Source: UBA6522 sp965205045 (GTDB lineage: Bacteria > Pseudomonadota > Gammaproteobacteria > Steroidobacterales > Rariloculaceae). From it: 64,000 bases of DNA. The notes beneath the pieces were generated by a model. That model had not been told where the DNA came from, ran no database searches, and saw only the letters and a program-made list of their open reading frames with translations. The translations under genes and the position numbers were made by a program. Below, in pieces: positions 1-9,655 of the stretch. Where the stretch lies: the NCBI GenBank assembly GCA_965205045.1, contig OZ242031.1, positions 930,001-994,000 of the forward strand, in the 5' to 3' direction. Positions within the stretch are counted from its first letter, which is position 1; each line of letters begins with the position of its first letter.

Positions 1-1925
1 CATTTTACATGGCGGACAACACGAATAGGCGCGAGCGGCAGAAGGCGACGGACATTCGGGTGATTCTTGGGAATCCGCCGTACTCAGTCGGTCAGAAGAT
101 CGAGGACGACAACGCCAAAAATGTCGCCTACGCGGGGCTGGACCAAAAAATCCGCTCGACCTACGCAGAGCGTTCTCACGCCGGGCTGTCGCAAAACCTG
201 TACGACAGCTATATCCGGGCCATCCGGTGGGGGAGCGACCGTATCGGTCGGGCCGGCGTGATGGCGTACGTCTCCGGGGGCGCGTGGTTGGAACGGGCGT
301 TTGCCGACGGGATGCGCAAGTGCTTGGCCGACGACTTCGCCAGCATCCACGTCTTTCATCTGCGGGGCGACATTCGAAAAAACATGTTGTCGGGGGGGCG
401 AGCCGGCGAAGGCGAGAATGTGTTCGGTCACGGAAGCATGACGGGCATAGCGATCTCCGTGTTCGTCAAGAATCCGGATAAGGGTGAGCAAGGACGCATC
501 CTGTTTCATGACATCGGAGACAATCTGGACCGCTTGGAAAAGCTCAAGATCATCGGGCTCTTCGGCAGCGTTCGCGGCATTGAAGATTCGGGACTATGGG
601 CCGGAATCACGCCCGACGAACACGGCGACTGGCTGGACCAGCGCGAAGCAGGATTCGATGCGTACCCAGTGATCGGTGACAAGAAGGACCCGGCGGGGGC
701 CGTTCTTTTCCGCAATTACTCGTTGGGTGTCGTTACCAATCGGGACGCATGGTGCATCAACCCGTCCAGCAGAACGCTGGAGCAAAACATTCGGACCACG
801 ATTGAGTTCTACAACGACGAACTGGCGCGGTGGAAAGCCGCGAAAAGCACGGCAGATTCAGGCGGCGCCGCTCTCCCGAGAGTGGACGAGTTCATTAGGA
901 TCGATCGCGCTCAAATCAGTTGGACCCGTTCACTTAAGGCAGATTTGCGGAAAACCAAGCCGCTTGACGTTGGTGATGGCTTGGCTGTTCCCTGCATGTA
1001 CCGACCGTTCTCGAAACAGTGGCAATACTTCAGCCGTAGGCTCAACGAGATGGTGTATCAAATGCCCCGAATCTTCCCGGACGGCGAGTTGCCCAATCGG
1101 GTGATCGCGGTCACGGGAAAAGGAGGGCGATCAGGTTTTTCTGCGCTGATGATAGATGCCCTTCCAAATCTGCATACAGTTGACACTGGACAATGCTTTC
1201 CTTTCTGGCTTTACGAGCCAGCCAACGCCGAACCCGACCTACTTGCCGACCAAACCGACACCGGGTTCCATCGCCGCGACGCCATCACAGATTACGCGGT
1301 CGAACGGTTCCGAACGGCGTACCCCGACGAAACGATCACCCGCGAGGACATTTTCCACTACATCTACGGCCTGCTGCATTCTGAGGACTACCGGGAGCGG
1401 TTCCGCGCCAATCTCGCCAAAGAACTGCCTCGCATACCCTGTGTGGCGACGGTCGATGACTACCGCGCGTTCCGCGACGCTGGCCAGCTCCTGGGCGAAC
1501 TTCACGTCGGCTACGAGTCTGTCGACCGCTACCCCGCCGAGATCGACACGGGCGAAGTTTCTCTGGAACGCATGGACCCTGAAACCGCGTACCGCGTGAC
1601 CAAGATGCGGCACCCGGGCGTGGGCCGTAACAAGGACCACAGCACGGTCATCTACAACCCCCACATCACCGTTCGCGGCATTCCCGAGGAAGCGTGGGAC
1701 TACGTGGTCAGCGGTAAGCCCGCGCTACAATGGGTAATGCTGCGCCAGTGCGTCAAGACTCACAAAGCCAGCGGCATCGAGAGCGACGCCAACCGCTACG
1801 CTATCGAGACCGTGGGCGACCCGCGCTACCCGCTCGATTTGCTCTTGCGCGTGATTACGGTGAGCTTGGAAACCATGAAGATAGTCCGGGCGTTGCCGGA
1901 GGTATCAGCGGCCCTCGACGTCTAA
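1..1925 (+). CDS. Type ISP restriction-modification enzyme, C-terminal part (cut by window start)
   Basis: The frame is open to the first base of the window, so this is the 3' part of a longer gene; the ATG at position 9 is internal. The visible part starts near residue 20 with the adenine-methyltransferase motif IV 'GNPPYSVGQ', the site where N6-adenine methyltransferases hold the flipped base. Further on come a conserved 'RPFSKQWQYF' block and a long C-terminal target-recognition region. This order (methylase motifs followed by one specificity domain) fits single-chain Type ISP enzymes of the LlaBIII kind, whose N-terminal nuclease and helicase would lie upstream of the window. That upstream part cannot be seen, so a methylase-only protein is not excluded. 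It is on the same strand as the operon that starts 255 bases later. Confidence 0.75.
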   Translation, partial: FYMADNTNRRERQKATDIRVILGNPPYSVGQKIEDDNAKNVAYAGLDQKIRSTYAERSHAGLSQNLYDSYIRAIRWGSDRIGRAGVMAYVSGGAWLERAFADGMRKCLADDFASIHVFHLRGDIRKNMLSGGRAGEGENVFGHGSMTGIAISVFVKNPDKGEQGRILFHDIGDNLDRLEKLKIIGLFGSVRGIEDSGLWAGITPDEHGDWLDQREAGFDAYPVIGDKKDPAGAVLFRNYSLGVVTNRDAWCINPSSRTLEQNIRTTIEFYNDELARWKAAKSTADSGGAALPRVDEFIRIDRAQISWTRSLKADLRKTKPLDVGDGLAVPCMYRPFSKQWQYFSRRLNEMVYQMPRIFPDGELPNRVIAVTGKGGRSGFSALMIDALPNLHTVDTGQCFPFWLYEPANAEPDLLADQTDTGFHRRDAITDYAVERFRTAYPDETITREDIFHYIYGLLHSEDYRERFRANLAKELPRIPCVATVDDYRAFRDAGQLLGELHVGYESVDRYPAEIDTGEVSLERMDPETAYRVTKMRHPGVGRNKDHSTVIYNPHITVRGIPEEAWDYVVSGKPALQWVMLRQCVKTHKASGIESDANRYAIETVGDPRYPLDLLLRVITVSLETMKIVRALPEVSAALDV

Positions 1926-2180
1926 AATCGCCAGATGGTAGTGTCAAAAATCTTTCGCGCATTCTTCTTCTCGGCCACCAGTGAGTGGGCCATCAACCTG
2001 TCTACGCCTGATGTCACCAATTTCTGCGAATTGAGACCAAACAACCGATGATCTACTCTTCTCAATCTCAGTTTTTCTTGTTTAGCGTAGGCAGTTTGAA
2101 ATTCGACTGCCGTAATGCTAATCGTGCTGGTGCTTGCTGCTCAGCCTGACCATCAACGGACCCGACCAATATTGTAGGAA

Positions 2181-3134
2181 ATGATGAACGGCGTACATGT
2201 TTCGCAGGAAGATGCCGTATCGGCTAATTCCAATGTCAAACTCCGCATCGGGCCTTCCGGGCTGCATATTTTTTACCGCCGAACAGGCATGAATTTCCTT
2301 CTGGACGAGATAACGGCAGATTCGAACCTGTGGGCAGCCGCGCCGCGGCAAATGTCTATTGCACTGACGAACATCTGTGACCTGAATTGTCCACACTGCT
2401 ATGCCCCAAAAAACAAATCGATGCTGTCTATTGGTCAGGTAGTCGGCTGGCTTCACGAACTGGATCACAACGGTTGCATGGGTGTCGGCTTCGGTGGAGG
2501 TGAGCCTACCCTGTTTCCACGTTTCGCCGAGCTGTGCTCCCGCGCAGCGAACGAAACAAAACTCGCGGTCACAATGACAACGCACGGGCATCATTTGAAG
2601 GACCAAACAATCGACGCGCTCGCCGGAAACGTGCATTTTGCAAGAATAAGCATGGATGGTGTCCATAACACCTATGAAGCCATCAGGCGTCGTTCATTTG
2701 ATGCGCTACTCCAGCGTATCAGGGCCATTGGAAAAATTGTGCCATTCGGAATCAACTACGTCGTAAATTCGGCTACAATTCGGGATCTCAATGCCGCTTT
2801 GGAAATCGCGGTCGATCTTGGCGCAGCCGAATTCTTGCTACTCCCGGAGGTGCCTGTAGGCCGGGGTTCCGGTATTGACAATAAGACCAAGTCACGACTG
2901 CGAGAATGGGTTGCAGGCCAGCGCTACAGCGTACGTCTTTCAATAAGCGAATGTGGTTCCGAAGGGTTTCCAGTTTGCAGGCCGCTGAAGGCGGAGCGAG
3001 GTCTATCTGCATACGTCCATATAGACGCAAGCGGAGTGTTGAAGCGGACATCATATGATCTTGATGGCATTGTGATTCGACAAGAAGGCATAATGAGCGC
3101 ATTGCGGCACCTGAGGCTCACCACGGGAGACTAG
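2181..3134 (+). CDS. Radical SAM protein of a putative defence operon
   Basis: The 317-residue protein carries the radical SAM iron-sulfur signature 'CDLNCPHC' (CX3CX2C, Cys66, Cys70 and Cys73) and the SAM-contacting 'GFGGGEPT' at about residues 104-111. It should cleave S-adenosylmethionine through a 4Fe-4S cluster to make a 5'-deoxyadenosyl radical; the substrate is unknown. The C-terminal part resembles a shortened SPASM/twitch region ('VHIDASGVLKRTSYDLDG') but keeps only one cysteine there, so a second cluster is doubtful. The gene is followed after 4 bases by the next gene and then by the large ATPase, all on one strand, which suggests one transcript. It does not show an obvious viperin signature. 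An ATG pair at 2181/2184 leaves the start uncertain by one codon. Confidence 0.85.
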   Translation: MMNGVHVSQEDAVSANSNVKLRIGPSGLHIFYRRTGMNFLLDEITADSNLWAAAPRQMSIALTNICDLNCPHCYAPKNKSMLSIGQVVGWLHELDHNGCMGVGFGGGEPTLFPRFAELCSRAANETKLAVTMTTHGHHLKDQTIDALAGNVHFARISMDGVHNTYEAIRRRSFDALLQRIRAIGKIVPFGINYVVNSATIRDLNAALEIAVDLGAAEFLLLPEVPVGRGSGIDNKTKSRLREWVAGQRYSVRLSISECGSEGFPVCRPLKAERGLSAYVHIDASGVLKRTSYDLDGIVIRQEGIMSALRHLRLTTGD

Positions 3135-3138
3135 CTCC

Positions 3139-3534
3139 ATGAAACTTTGGTACGGATACGGTTCCGAACACTCGGCGAATATTGAGATGATCGGTCAGTT
3201 CAAGAGTGTTGAGGATGCAAGAGACGTCTACAGGCTGTTCGAGCGGCTGGCCGAAAATGCAGATAATATTGTGGACGCCGATTCCTCATCTGATCGGTTC
3301 AGTGACGAAGCACTAGATCTCCTACGAGAGTTAAACGTACACAGCCTGCACCCCTTGGAACTTGAGCAATTCATGTATGGAGACAATCCGGAGCTAGAGA
3401 ATGATAAGATAGTCTTGAGGACTGATGAAATCGATGTCTCCGCATTCTTCAAGCTTATGGTATTGAACGGCGCAAAGGTGAAGATACTTTCCCGACATGA
3501 CTATCCGCTGGTCGAAGGCGGAGAAGCCGAATAG
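3139..3534 (+). CDS. Small YGSEHS-type protein, unknown function
   Basis: This 131-residue acidic protein opens with 'MKLWYGYGSEHSANIEMIG', a pattern I associate with an uncharacterised family (probably DUF6375; recalled, not searched). No catalytic motif, membrane segment or signal peptide is visible. It starts 4 bases after the radical SAM gene and ends 17 bases before the ATPase gene, so it is very likely translated from the same message. By position it could be the substrate of the radical SAM enzyme or an adaptor for the ATPase; both are inference. Base composition is lower in GC than the housekeeping genes of the window, like its two neighbours. Confidence 0.7.
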   Translation: MKLWYGYGSEHSANIEMIGQFKSVEDARDVYRLFERLAENADNIVDADSSSDRFSDEALDLLRELNVHSLHPLELEQFMYGDNPELENDKIVLRTDEIDVSAFFKLMVLNGAKVKILSRHDYPLVEGGEAE

Positions 3535-3551
3535 CTGCCGGGCATTTTATA

Positions 3552-6500
3552 ATGCCATCATTGGACTGGTCCGCGTTTCGGTCTCTGACGGGAAGCTTTG
3601 ACCGGAATTTCGAGCAGCTCTGCCGCGCCTTGGTCCGGTTACATTACGGTCAATTCGGACACTTCAGAGCGCTTGCAAACCAGCCGGGCGTTGAATTTCA
3701 CATCAAACTTGCCGAGCCCTGTGCACTCGGAGGTCCACCGCGAGAATTCGGGTGGCAGTGCAAGACACATAAACAGAACAAGAATGGCGACCTCTCATCT
3801 GTCAGTCGCAACAAAATCGAGTCATCACTCCGTACAACGGAGAAACACCTGCCAACGCTTACGGACTGGATCCTGTGGACACCCTATACGTTGAGCAAAA
3901 GTGACCAAGATTGGTTCTTCGGTCTGCAAACCAGTATGACACTGCATCTATGGGACGAGTCGGAGTTGGAAGCCCATCTCGACAATCAAGGTGTGCTTTT
4001 CAGAAGTTCCTACTTCGGCGACCTTGTCCTGACACCAAAGAATCTGGCCGAAGAGCATAAGCTGGCTGTTCAGCCGGTCAAAAGGCGTTGGTTAAAACAG
4101 GTTCATCAGCCGGTTGTTGCGGAGCGTGCCATACGACAGATGCTCGGAGAGCCCGGTGCGTGGGACGAAATGGTTGCTGCAGGAGAAAGGCTAAGAAAAG
4201 CTGCGGATAAAATAGAGGAATGCCTGAGCTTTGTTGACGATGACTCATCCGCACTGATCAAGAAATTCATCTCTGCGTGTACTGGAGTCTCAGTAACCCT
4301 TTTGGGTTTTCACAAAACACTTGCAGACGGAGACCTCGACATAGTTCTTCAGCAACACGGTGATGTCAAATCGAGTATCGACAAGGATGTCTTTCTTGCG
4401 CTTTCCAAGATGCGTGCCGCCAATCTTGCCGTTGCGCTGGACGCAACGAACGCACTAAGTGATATGCGTCTTTCCCTGGCGCTTCTAAAGGCTGCGGAAA
4501 GTAAGCTGAGCATCGGGTTGGTGGCTGTTTTGGCCGATTCCGGTAGTGGCAAGACACAGATGGCGGCACAGCTTACTGTATCTTCAGACGCTCGGCCGGC
4601 TGGCATTTTGTTGCATGGACATCATTTGAGCAAGGGACAGTCATTGAATGAGCTTGTGCAACGATTCTCGGTTAACGGCAATCCTGTGGATAGTATGGAA
4701 AGGCTGCTTGCCGCTCTGGATGCAGTCGCAAAACGCGCTGGTTGCCGACTTCCTTTGCTGATTGATGGACTCAGTGAAGCCGAAAACCCGAAAGACTGGA
4801 AATCATCACTTGCAAGCCTGTCCACGCTACTGAAGAAGTATCCTAACGTAGTGGTCGTCTGTACATTGCGGACTGGACAGCGCAGTAGCGCCGTAGGCAC
4901 TTCCAGATTCCACCCCGCCAATAGTTCGCGGGAATCCTTTGCTTTTATGGCTCTCCCGGAAGACATAGAGAAACTGGAAAGCGACAATTTCGGTAACGAT
5001 ACGGAAGACGCGATTGAGAAGTACCTTACCTACTACAGGATAGACTCAGGTGATGCCGACATACCAATGGACTTTCTCGCGCATCCACTGACTTTGAGAA
5101 TGTACTGTGAGGTTACGAATCCGGAACGGCAAGATGACATAATGGTTGATTCTTTTCCCGCATCTTTGTTGTCGCTCTTTGACAGATTTACAGACAATGT
5201 ATGCAAGAGAATTTCGGAATTCACGAAGCTCGATTATTCCTACACCATGGAAGAAGTCGAAAAAATTCTCTACGAGCTCGGAATGGCCTTGTGGCACTCC
5301 GGTAAACGGGAACTGGATGAAGAGGCGTTTCGAAAATTGACGGGTGACACGCAGCGACCATGGAATTGCAGTATAGTCAATCTGTTTGCACAAGAAGGCC
5401 TATTGTTCAGAAATCCAGGCAAGGAACCGGGACAGTACACTATTTTGCCGGTCTATGACGCAATGGGCGGCCATTTGATTGCTTCCGCACTACTCCGAAA
5501 ACACGCCAGCGATTACTCTTTCGATTGGCTCAAGTCTCCGGATACGATAACAACTTTGTTCGACGATAACTGCCATCAACTGGCATCGGACATATTTGCT
5601 TCTCTCGTTACTCTTGCTCCTGTTCGGGCGCACGGCCGACAACTATGGAAAGAAGTGCCGAAACAGCATCGTAACCGTGCACTGCTGTGCGCGACGTGGC
5701 TTGAGGCCCGCAATATTGACGATGAAACTCGTGACGGATTGTCGCAGCTATTGGTTGACAAACCGATGGCGGGGCCGTTTCTTTTTAACCGGTTAAAGGT
5801 GTCGAGAGCGATTCCCGATCATCCGTTGAATGCTCAATTTCTCGACGAGGCGCTCCGCCGGTTACCTGTATCGGAGCGAGATTTGCTTTGGACCGAGTGG
5901 GTGAGAGAAACCCGAGCAGAGAGATTGACCGATTTACTGACAACCGAAAAAAGATGGAGGGAAACCCTTGTTGCCCAGGAACCATCCGACAGCCTCCGTG
6001 CAAAATGGATCAAATGGCACCTGTCCTCAACAGACCATGAACTTCGCGATGTCGCGACCCGCGCCTTGTACTGGTACGGCTGTGGAGATGCTTCCGGACT
6101 GTTTGACGAGACTTTGATATCGTTGAGCATTGACGATCCATATATACCGGAGCGGATGCTTGCAGCCAGCTACGGTGTTTCCATGGCGCGTTGTTTTGAC
6201 TTCGCTGATCCGCATTTCGCTAGGAAATTACAGTCTAGTTATGTACGGGGCCTTTACCGGAAAATGTTCGTGGACGAAGCGCCCTATCGCACAACACATC
6301 TCCTCATGAAAGAGTATGCATACCGGGCCATTGAACTGGCCTGTTCTCGTGATCCGGATATCTTGACAGAGGAAGAACTTGATCTAGCCACGCCTCCATT
6401 TGATCGTGGAAGCTTGCAGACATGGGGCAAAAGCCATGCAATGGAGGAACACACTGGGCATGAATCCCCTTTCCGTATGGACTTTGAGAACTACACCATA

Positions 6501-7811
6501 GGGAGCCTTGTACCGGGTCGGGGAAACTACAATTACGACCATACAGAATACAAAAGGGTCCGCGCGAGGATTCTGTGGCGCGTCGAACAACTTGGTTGGA
6601 CGAGCACGAAATTTCGGAAGGTGGATGAGCAAATTGCTCGTCGTCATTCACGAGGACGGTCACAACACGACGCAGGCGGAGTCGACAGGTACGGAAAAAA
6701 ATATTCTTGGGTGGCATATTTTGAAATGTCGGGGTTTTTACATGATTCGGAAATTCTCGAAAACCAGGTCGAACGAACTTCTGCTGTAGACATCGATCCT
6801 AGTTTCCCTGAAGCGGTTGCCAAGGAGGCTTTGATCGATACAGATTTTCTTGGTGACCGGACAATTTCCACACGCGGTTGGATTAAGAGGGGGCCTTTGC
6901 CCGGTGTGGATCCTTATCTTTGTCAGGATACGGTAGACAATGAGAGGGGAAAATGGATATCGTTGGACGGATTTGTCGATCAAGAGGACAAAGACGCGGG
7001 CCGGAGCATCTTTTGTAATGTCAGAGCCTTTCTTGTGTCGGCAGCGGACGTCGATTCAATTGTGGACTACTTCTCCAACCATAACGAAGGGATTCAGCGC
7101 TTGCCGGACAAGCCGACTGCACACTATACATTTGCAGGCGAAATCCCTTGGTGTGATTCATACCCCTGTTACGGTACTAGCGAGATTTCGTTCTTGGTGC
7201 GGCAAAGGACTGTAAAGGTTCAGAGAAAGATTCCCAAGATTTTTCGCGACGGCAAAGAACTAGGTACCTCGCAGCCCGATTCGGCAGAGACGGTTGAGTC
7301 GAAGGAAAGCGGTGGCCAGATGGATCACACTCAAGGGGCTGAATCAAACGATCCCTTGGCCCTAGAAATTCGGCGGGTGTCCGAGGAAGTCGAGGAGTTG
7401 AAAAACGAATATGTGAAATTTGACGCTATGATTCCGGTTTGCAATTTTGGCTGGGTGGGCCACCAAACACTGGTGAGCGATCCGGGCCATGCTTGTTTAC
7501 TGGCGAAAGAGATCGCTCAGGAATTGCAACTGGTCGGGCGGCCCCAGACTTTTGACATGTTTGATAATGACGGCACAAGGGTAACGGTGAATGTTTCTGA
7601 CCGGAGTAATGACTATTACAATCAACAGTCAATGTTTTTTATTCGGGAAGATATTTTGAGGCAATACCTTGAAGAGCATGGCCGTGCTCTTATCTGGATA
7701 ATTTGGGGGGAACGTCAATACTCCTATGACCTCATGGCGAGAATGGGCAAGAGTACTGACAAGTCCGATCCTCGATATTCTCTTTACAGGAAAATAATTC
7801 AGTTCGAATAG
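3552..7811 (+). CDS. Large STAND-type ATPase with N-terminal nuclease-like domain
   Basis: The protein has 1419 residues. The first 170 look like a restriction-endonuclease fold of the Mrr-related type: 'FEQLCRALVRLHYG', 'GVEFHIKL' and the strand 'FGWQCKTHK' (about 66-74), where QxK would replace the usual ExK. A P-loop 'DSGSGKT' lies at about 329-335 and a Walker B strand 'LPLLIDGLSE' at about 400, followed by the long helical region usual in STAND/NLR-like ATPases. The C-terminal 700 residues show no motif I know and would be the sensor by analogy with Avs proteins. A coiled-coil-like acidic stretch lies near 1255-1290. Known Avs proteins sense phage proteins and unleash the nuclease; applying this here is inference. 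It is the third gene of the 2181-7811 unit and has clearly lower GC than the core genes. Confidence 0.75.
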   Translation: MPSLDWSAFRSLTGSFDRNFEQLCRALVRLHYGQFGHFRALANQPGVEFHIKLAEPCALGGPPREFGWQCKTHKQNKNGDLSSVSRNKIESSLRTTEKHLPTLTDWILWTPYTLSKSDQDWFFGLQTSMTLHLWDESELEAHLDNQGVLFRSSYFGDLVLTPKNLAEEHKLAVQPVKRRWLKQVHQPVVAERAIRQMLGEPGAWDEMVAAGERLRKAADKIEECLSFVDDDSSALIKKFISACTGVSVTLLGFHKTLADGDLDIVLQQHGDVKSSIDKDVFLALSKMRAANLAVALDATNALSDMRLSLALLKAAESKLSIGLVAVLADSGSGKTQMAAQLTVSSDARPAGILLHGHHLSKGQSLNELVQRFSVNGNPVDSMERLLAALDAVAKRAGCRLPLLIDGLSEAENPKDWKSSLASLSTLLKKYPNVVVVCTLRTGQRSSAVGTSRFHPANSSRESFAFMALPEDIEKLESDNFGNDTEDAIEKYLTYYRIDSGDADIPMDFLAHPLTLRMYCEVTNPERQDDIMVDSFPASLLSLFDRFTDNVCKRISEFTKLDYSYTMEEVEKILYELGMALWHSGKRELDEEAFRKLTGDTQRPWNCSIVNLFAQEGLLFRNPGKEPGQYTILPVYDAMGGHLIASALLRKHASDYSFDWLKSPDTITTLFDDNCHQLASDIFASLVTLAPVRAHGRQLWKEVPKQHRNRALLCATWLEARNIDDETRDGLSQLLVDKPMAGPFLFNRLKVSRAIPDHPLNAQFLDEALRRLPVSERDLLWTEWVRETRAERLTDLLTTEKRWRETLVAQEPSDSLRAKWIKWHLSSTDHELRDVATRALYWYGCGDASGLFDETLISLSIDDPYIPERMLAASYGVSMARCFDFADPHFARKLQSSYVRGLYRKMFVDEAPYRTTHLLMKEYAYRAIELACSRDPDILTEEELDLATPPFDRGSLQTWGKSHAMEEHTGHESPFRMDFENYTIGSLVPGRGNYNYDHTEYKRVRARILWRVEQLGWTSTKFRKVDEQIARRHSRGRSQHDAGGVDRYGKKYSWVAYFEMSGFLHDSEILENQVERTSAVDIDPSFPEAVAKEALIDTDFLGDRTISTRGWIKRGPLPGVDPYLCQDTVDNERGKWISLDGFVDQEDKDAGRSIFCNVRAFLVSAADVDSIVDYFSNHNEGIQRLPDKPTAHYTFAGEIPWCDSYPCYGTSEISFLVRQRTVKVQRKIPKIFRDGKELGTSQPDSAETVESKESGGQMDHTQGAESNDPLALEIRRVSEEVEELKNEYVKFDAMIPVCNFGWVGHQTLVSDPGHACLLAKEIAQELQLVGRPQTFDMFDNDGTRVTVNVSDRSNDYYNQQSMFFIREDILRQYLEEHGRALIWIIWGERQYSYDLMARMGKSTDKSDPRYSLYRKIIQFE

Positions 7812-8205
7812 GAACTTTTCTTCGCAAATTTGCCGATACCCATAACGCTACGACGGCGCACACGGCCTGGCATCATGCGAGCATAGGGTACGCTGTGTTT
7901 GCGTTTCGCCGTTCCCGAATGCAGGAATCCTGCTGTGATCGCCCGTTAACCGCAGGCGAACCTGCAAAAGAACTTGAAGGCTATCAGGCGGTTCGAATAC
8001 TTATTGGACGAGACGAATCCTCGCAGTGCTACTATTGATCGTAAACAACTCAGCCACGTACCGTTCCGTCGTTTCTTCGCGCCGATGGTCGAGGTATGCT
8101 TATAAGTGCTACGTCTTCGCCTGACAAGAAGGGTTCGCTCGGATAGGTGTCGCGCAACTCGTGCACTCGAACTTCCTGCAAGGATCCTTGCTTGGCTAAC
8201 TTCAT
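7812..8205. other. Intergenic stretch with a short coding-like remnant
   Basis: This 394-base stretch separates two convergent gene sets and has no full gene. On the plus strand a 47-codon open stretch at 7962-8105 reads like real protein ('RRFEYLLDETNPRSATIDRK' and on to a stop) but follows a stop codon and lacks ATG or GTG, so it is either a remnant of a lost gene or a very short TTG-started gene. Two perfect palindromes are visible: GCAGGAATCCTGC near 7921 and GCAAGGATCCTTGC at 8178-8191. They may act in termination of the convergent units; no T-run follows them. Confidence 0.4.
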
Positions 8206-8934
8206 TCATTGTGACCAGGGCCTGATCGAATTCAGAAAATAGCCCAATCGTTGCCGCCGACCCCAAGCGGATGGATGGTTGCCAACAAATATCTCCGCAA
8301 TCGCTGACATTTGACGCAGCAACTTTGATCGACGTCTGAAACCGGCACTTTGGAAAACGATGATTTCCGGCTCAAGAATTGTCGCTTCCGTGACAAGGAA
8401 CCGCTGTTCCTGTTCGTGGTCGATGCGCACCTTTTGTCCGTTGTGGACAAGCAGAAACTTGTAGTCGTTCGTGAATGCTATGTACCGAAGCGGATTCCGG
8501 TGAGGCAGGTTTTTCGTATCACTCAACAACCATTGGGGCACGCGGCTCTTGTCGGCCCAATCCAGCCAGTGCTGCCATTCTCTGCATTCGCTTCGGAGGA
8601 AATGCATTGCCGTAACGTACGTTCCCGACATGTGTGGATTGTGTTCGCCTGGGGGCTTGTCCTCGATTTCCGTGCGCCGTTGTTCATACGAATGAATACG
8701 GTCCTTCGTAGTATCGCCGCCTATGTCCATACCCACGATCAGCACTCGCCGCATTCTTCCATAGCATGTCCCAATGTGCGGATACGATGCAAATTTCACA
8801 TATGCTTCACTGATCCTTCCAGTGTCGGAGTCGACGTGCAATTGACGGAACAAATGGGTGTGCGATTTCGTCAGCTCACGCATTCGTCCATCCCTGTAAG
8901 CATCCTGATTCACCATATGATTTCCAGAACTCAT
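8206..8934 (-). CDS. Uracil-DNA glycosylase-like superfamily protein
   Basis: The 242-residue protein has two blocks that recall the uracil-DNA glycosylase fold: 'RVLIVGMDIGGD' in the first third (the place of the water-activating loop) and, near the C-terminus, 'EPEIIVFQSAGF' followed by 'VGNHPSAWGRRQ', which resembles the strand and the HPS-type motif 2 loop. The match is weak, and the usual Asp/Asn of motif 1 is not securely placed. It could remove a damaged or modified base, or be a DNA-binding relative without activity. It lies 45 bases downstream of the Nudix gene on the same strand. The start chosen is the first ATG; one at codon 7 is possible. Confidence 0.5.
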   Translation of the reverse strand: MSSGNHMVNQDAYRDGRMRELTKSHTHLFRQLHVDSDTGRISEAYVKFASYPHIGTCYGRMRRVLIVGMDIGGDTTKDRIHSYEQRRTEIEDKPPGEHNPHMSGTYVTAMHFLRSECREWQHWLDWADKSRVPQWLLSDTKNLPHRNPLRYIAFTNDYKFLLVHNGQKVRIDHEQEQRFLVTEATILEPEIIVFQSAGFRRRSKLLRQMSAIAEIFVGNHPSAWGRRQRLGYFLNSIRPWSQ

Positions 8935-8979
8935 TTTTGTGGTTGTGTCGGTCTGTGAAACAGGTCACAGTTGTTTGCC

Positions 8980-9552
8980 TCAGTTTACGTTCTCCACGAA
9001 TAAGGGTAGTTGCTTATGAAAATTCTTACGTAGCACATTTTTGCTCAGTACATTCCCCAAATCACTGTCGAAAGAATAGGGAAGTGCCTCAAGCCCTCCT
9101 GGGTGCTTCGATTCCAGAAGCTCGAGAAATGCAGAAACGTCTTTTCGCTGAATGGCTCCCTTTAATGACGTGCTATCGACGAGATAATTCATGGATCTCG
9201 CCCCAAGCGTCTTTTCCAACACACTCGGCTCGGTATCAAGCTCAGCCAAATAAAACATGAGTTGATACAATGATTCACACTGTGAAGATTGCGACCAGAC
9301 TGGACCGTATCGGAAAGGCTCCACAATTGGCTGCAGCGCCACCTGCGCTTTACCTCTCAACGCGCTCAACTCCTCGAACATCTCACGCTTCGCAGTTCGC
9401 TCGAAATTTCCATTGTCCTTCGCCTCTTGATGCCCTCCGATCAGGTTCAGATCGTTCCAATCCTTGTCACGGCGCAAGATAAAGTAATCTTCGTCATCAA
9501 TCTTGAGTTTGATAACAACGAAAGCACAGCGCGTTTCTCGGCAATTCGTCAT
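8980..9552 (-). CDS. Nudix hydrolase
   Basis: The protein has a clear Nudix box, 'GGHQEAKDNGNFERTAKREM' followed by 'FEEL' (GX5EX7REUXEE), in its first third, preceded by strands that fit the Nudix fold. Such enzymes hydrolyse nucleoside diphosphates linked to another group; the substrate cannot be told from sequence. The start is set at the ATG at 9552 (MTNCRET) because it overlaps a stop codon by ATGA, a usual sign of translational coupling; an upstream ATG at 9570 is also in frame. The coupled upstream frame, of about 45 codons, has no proper start and may be a remnant. About 190 residues is typical for the family with a C-terminal extension. It sits between a NucS-like nuclease and a UDG-like protein. 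Confidence 0.8.
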   Translation of the reverse strand: MTNCRETRCAFVVIKLKIDDEDYFILRRDKDWNDLNLIGGHQEAKDNGNFERTAKREMFEELSALRGKAQVALQPIVEPFRYGPVWSQSSQCESLYQLMFYLAELDTEPSVLEKTLGARSMNYLVDSTSLKGAIQRKDVSAFLELLESKHPGGLEALPYSFDSDLGNVLSKNVLRKNFHKQLPLFVENVN

Positions 9553-9655
9553 TCCGAAAACTCCCCACATTTGTTGAGAATTGCTTCCGGTCGCGGCTCC
9601 AGATCAAGTTCCTTCATTTTTGATCGAAGCTCTTCGAGTTTCCCGAAACGACCAT

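Noticed and set aside
2181..3134. Radical SAM protein as a prokaryotic viperin
   Set aside because: The cluster motif and the C-terminal region do not resemble viperins as I know them, and no nucleotide kinase gene is linked; only a search could settle it.
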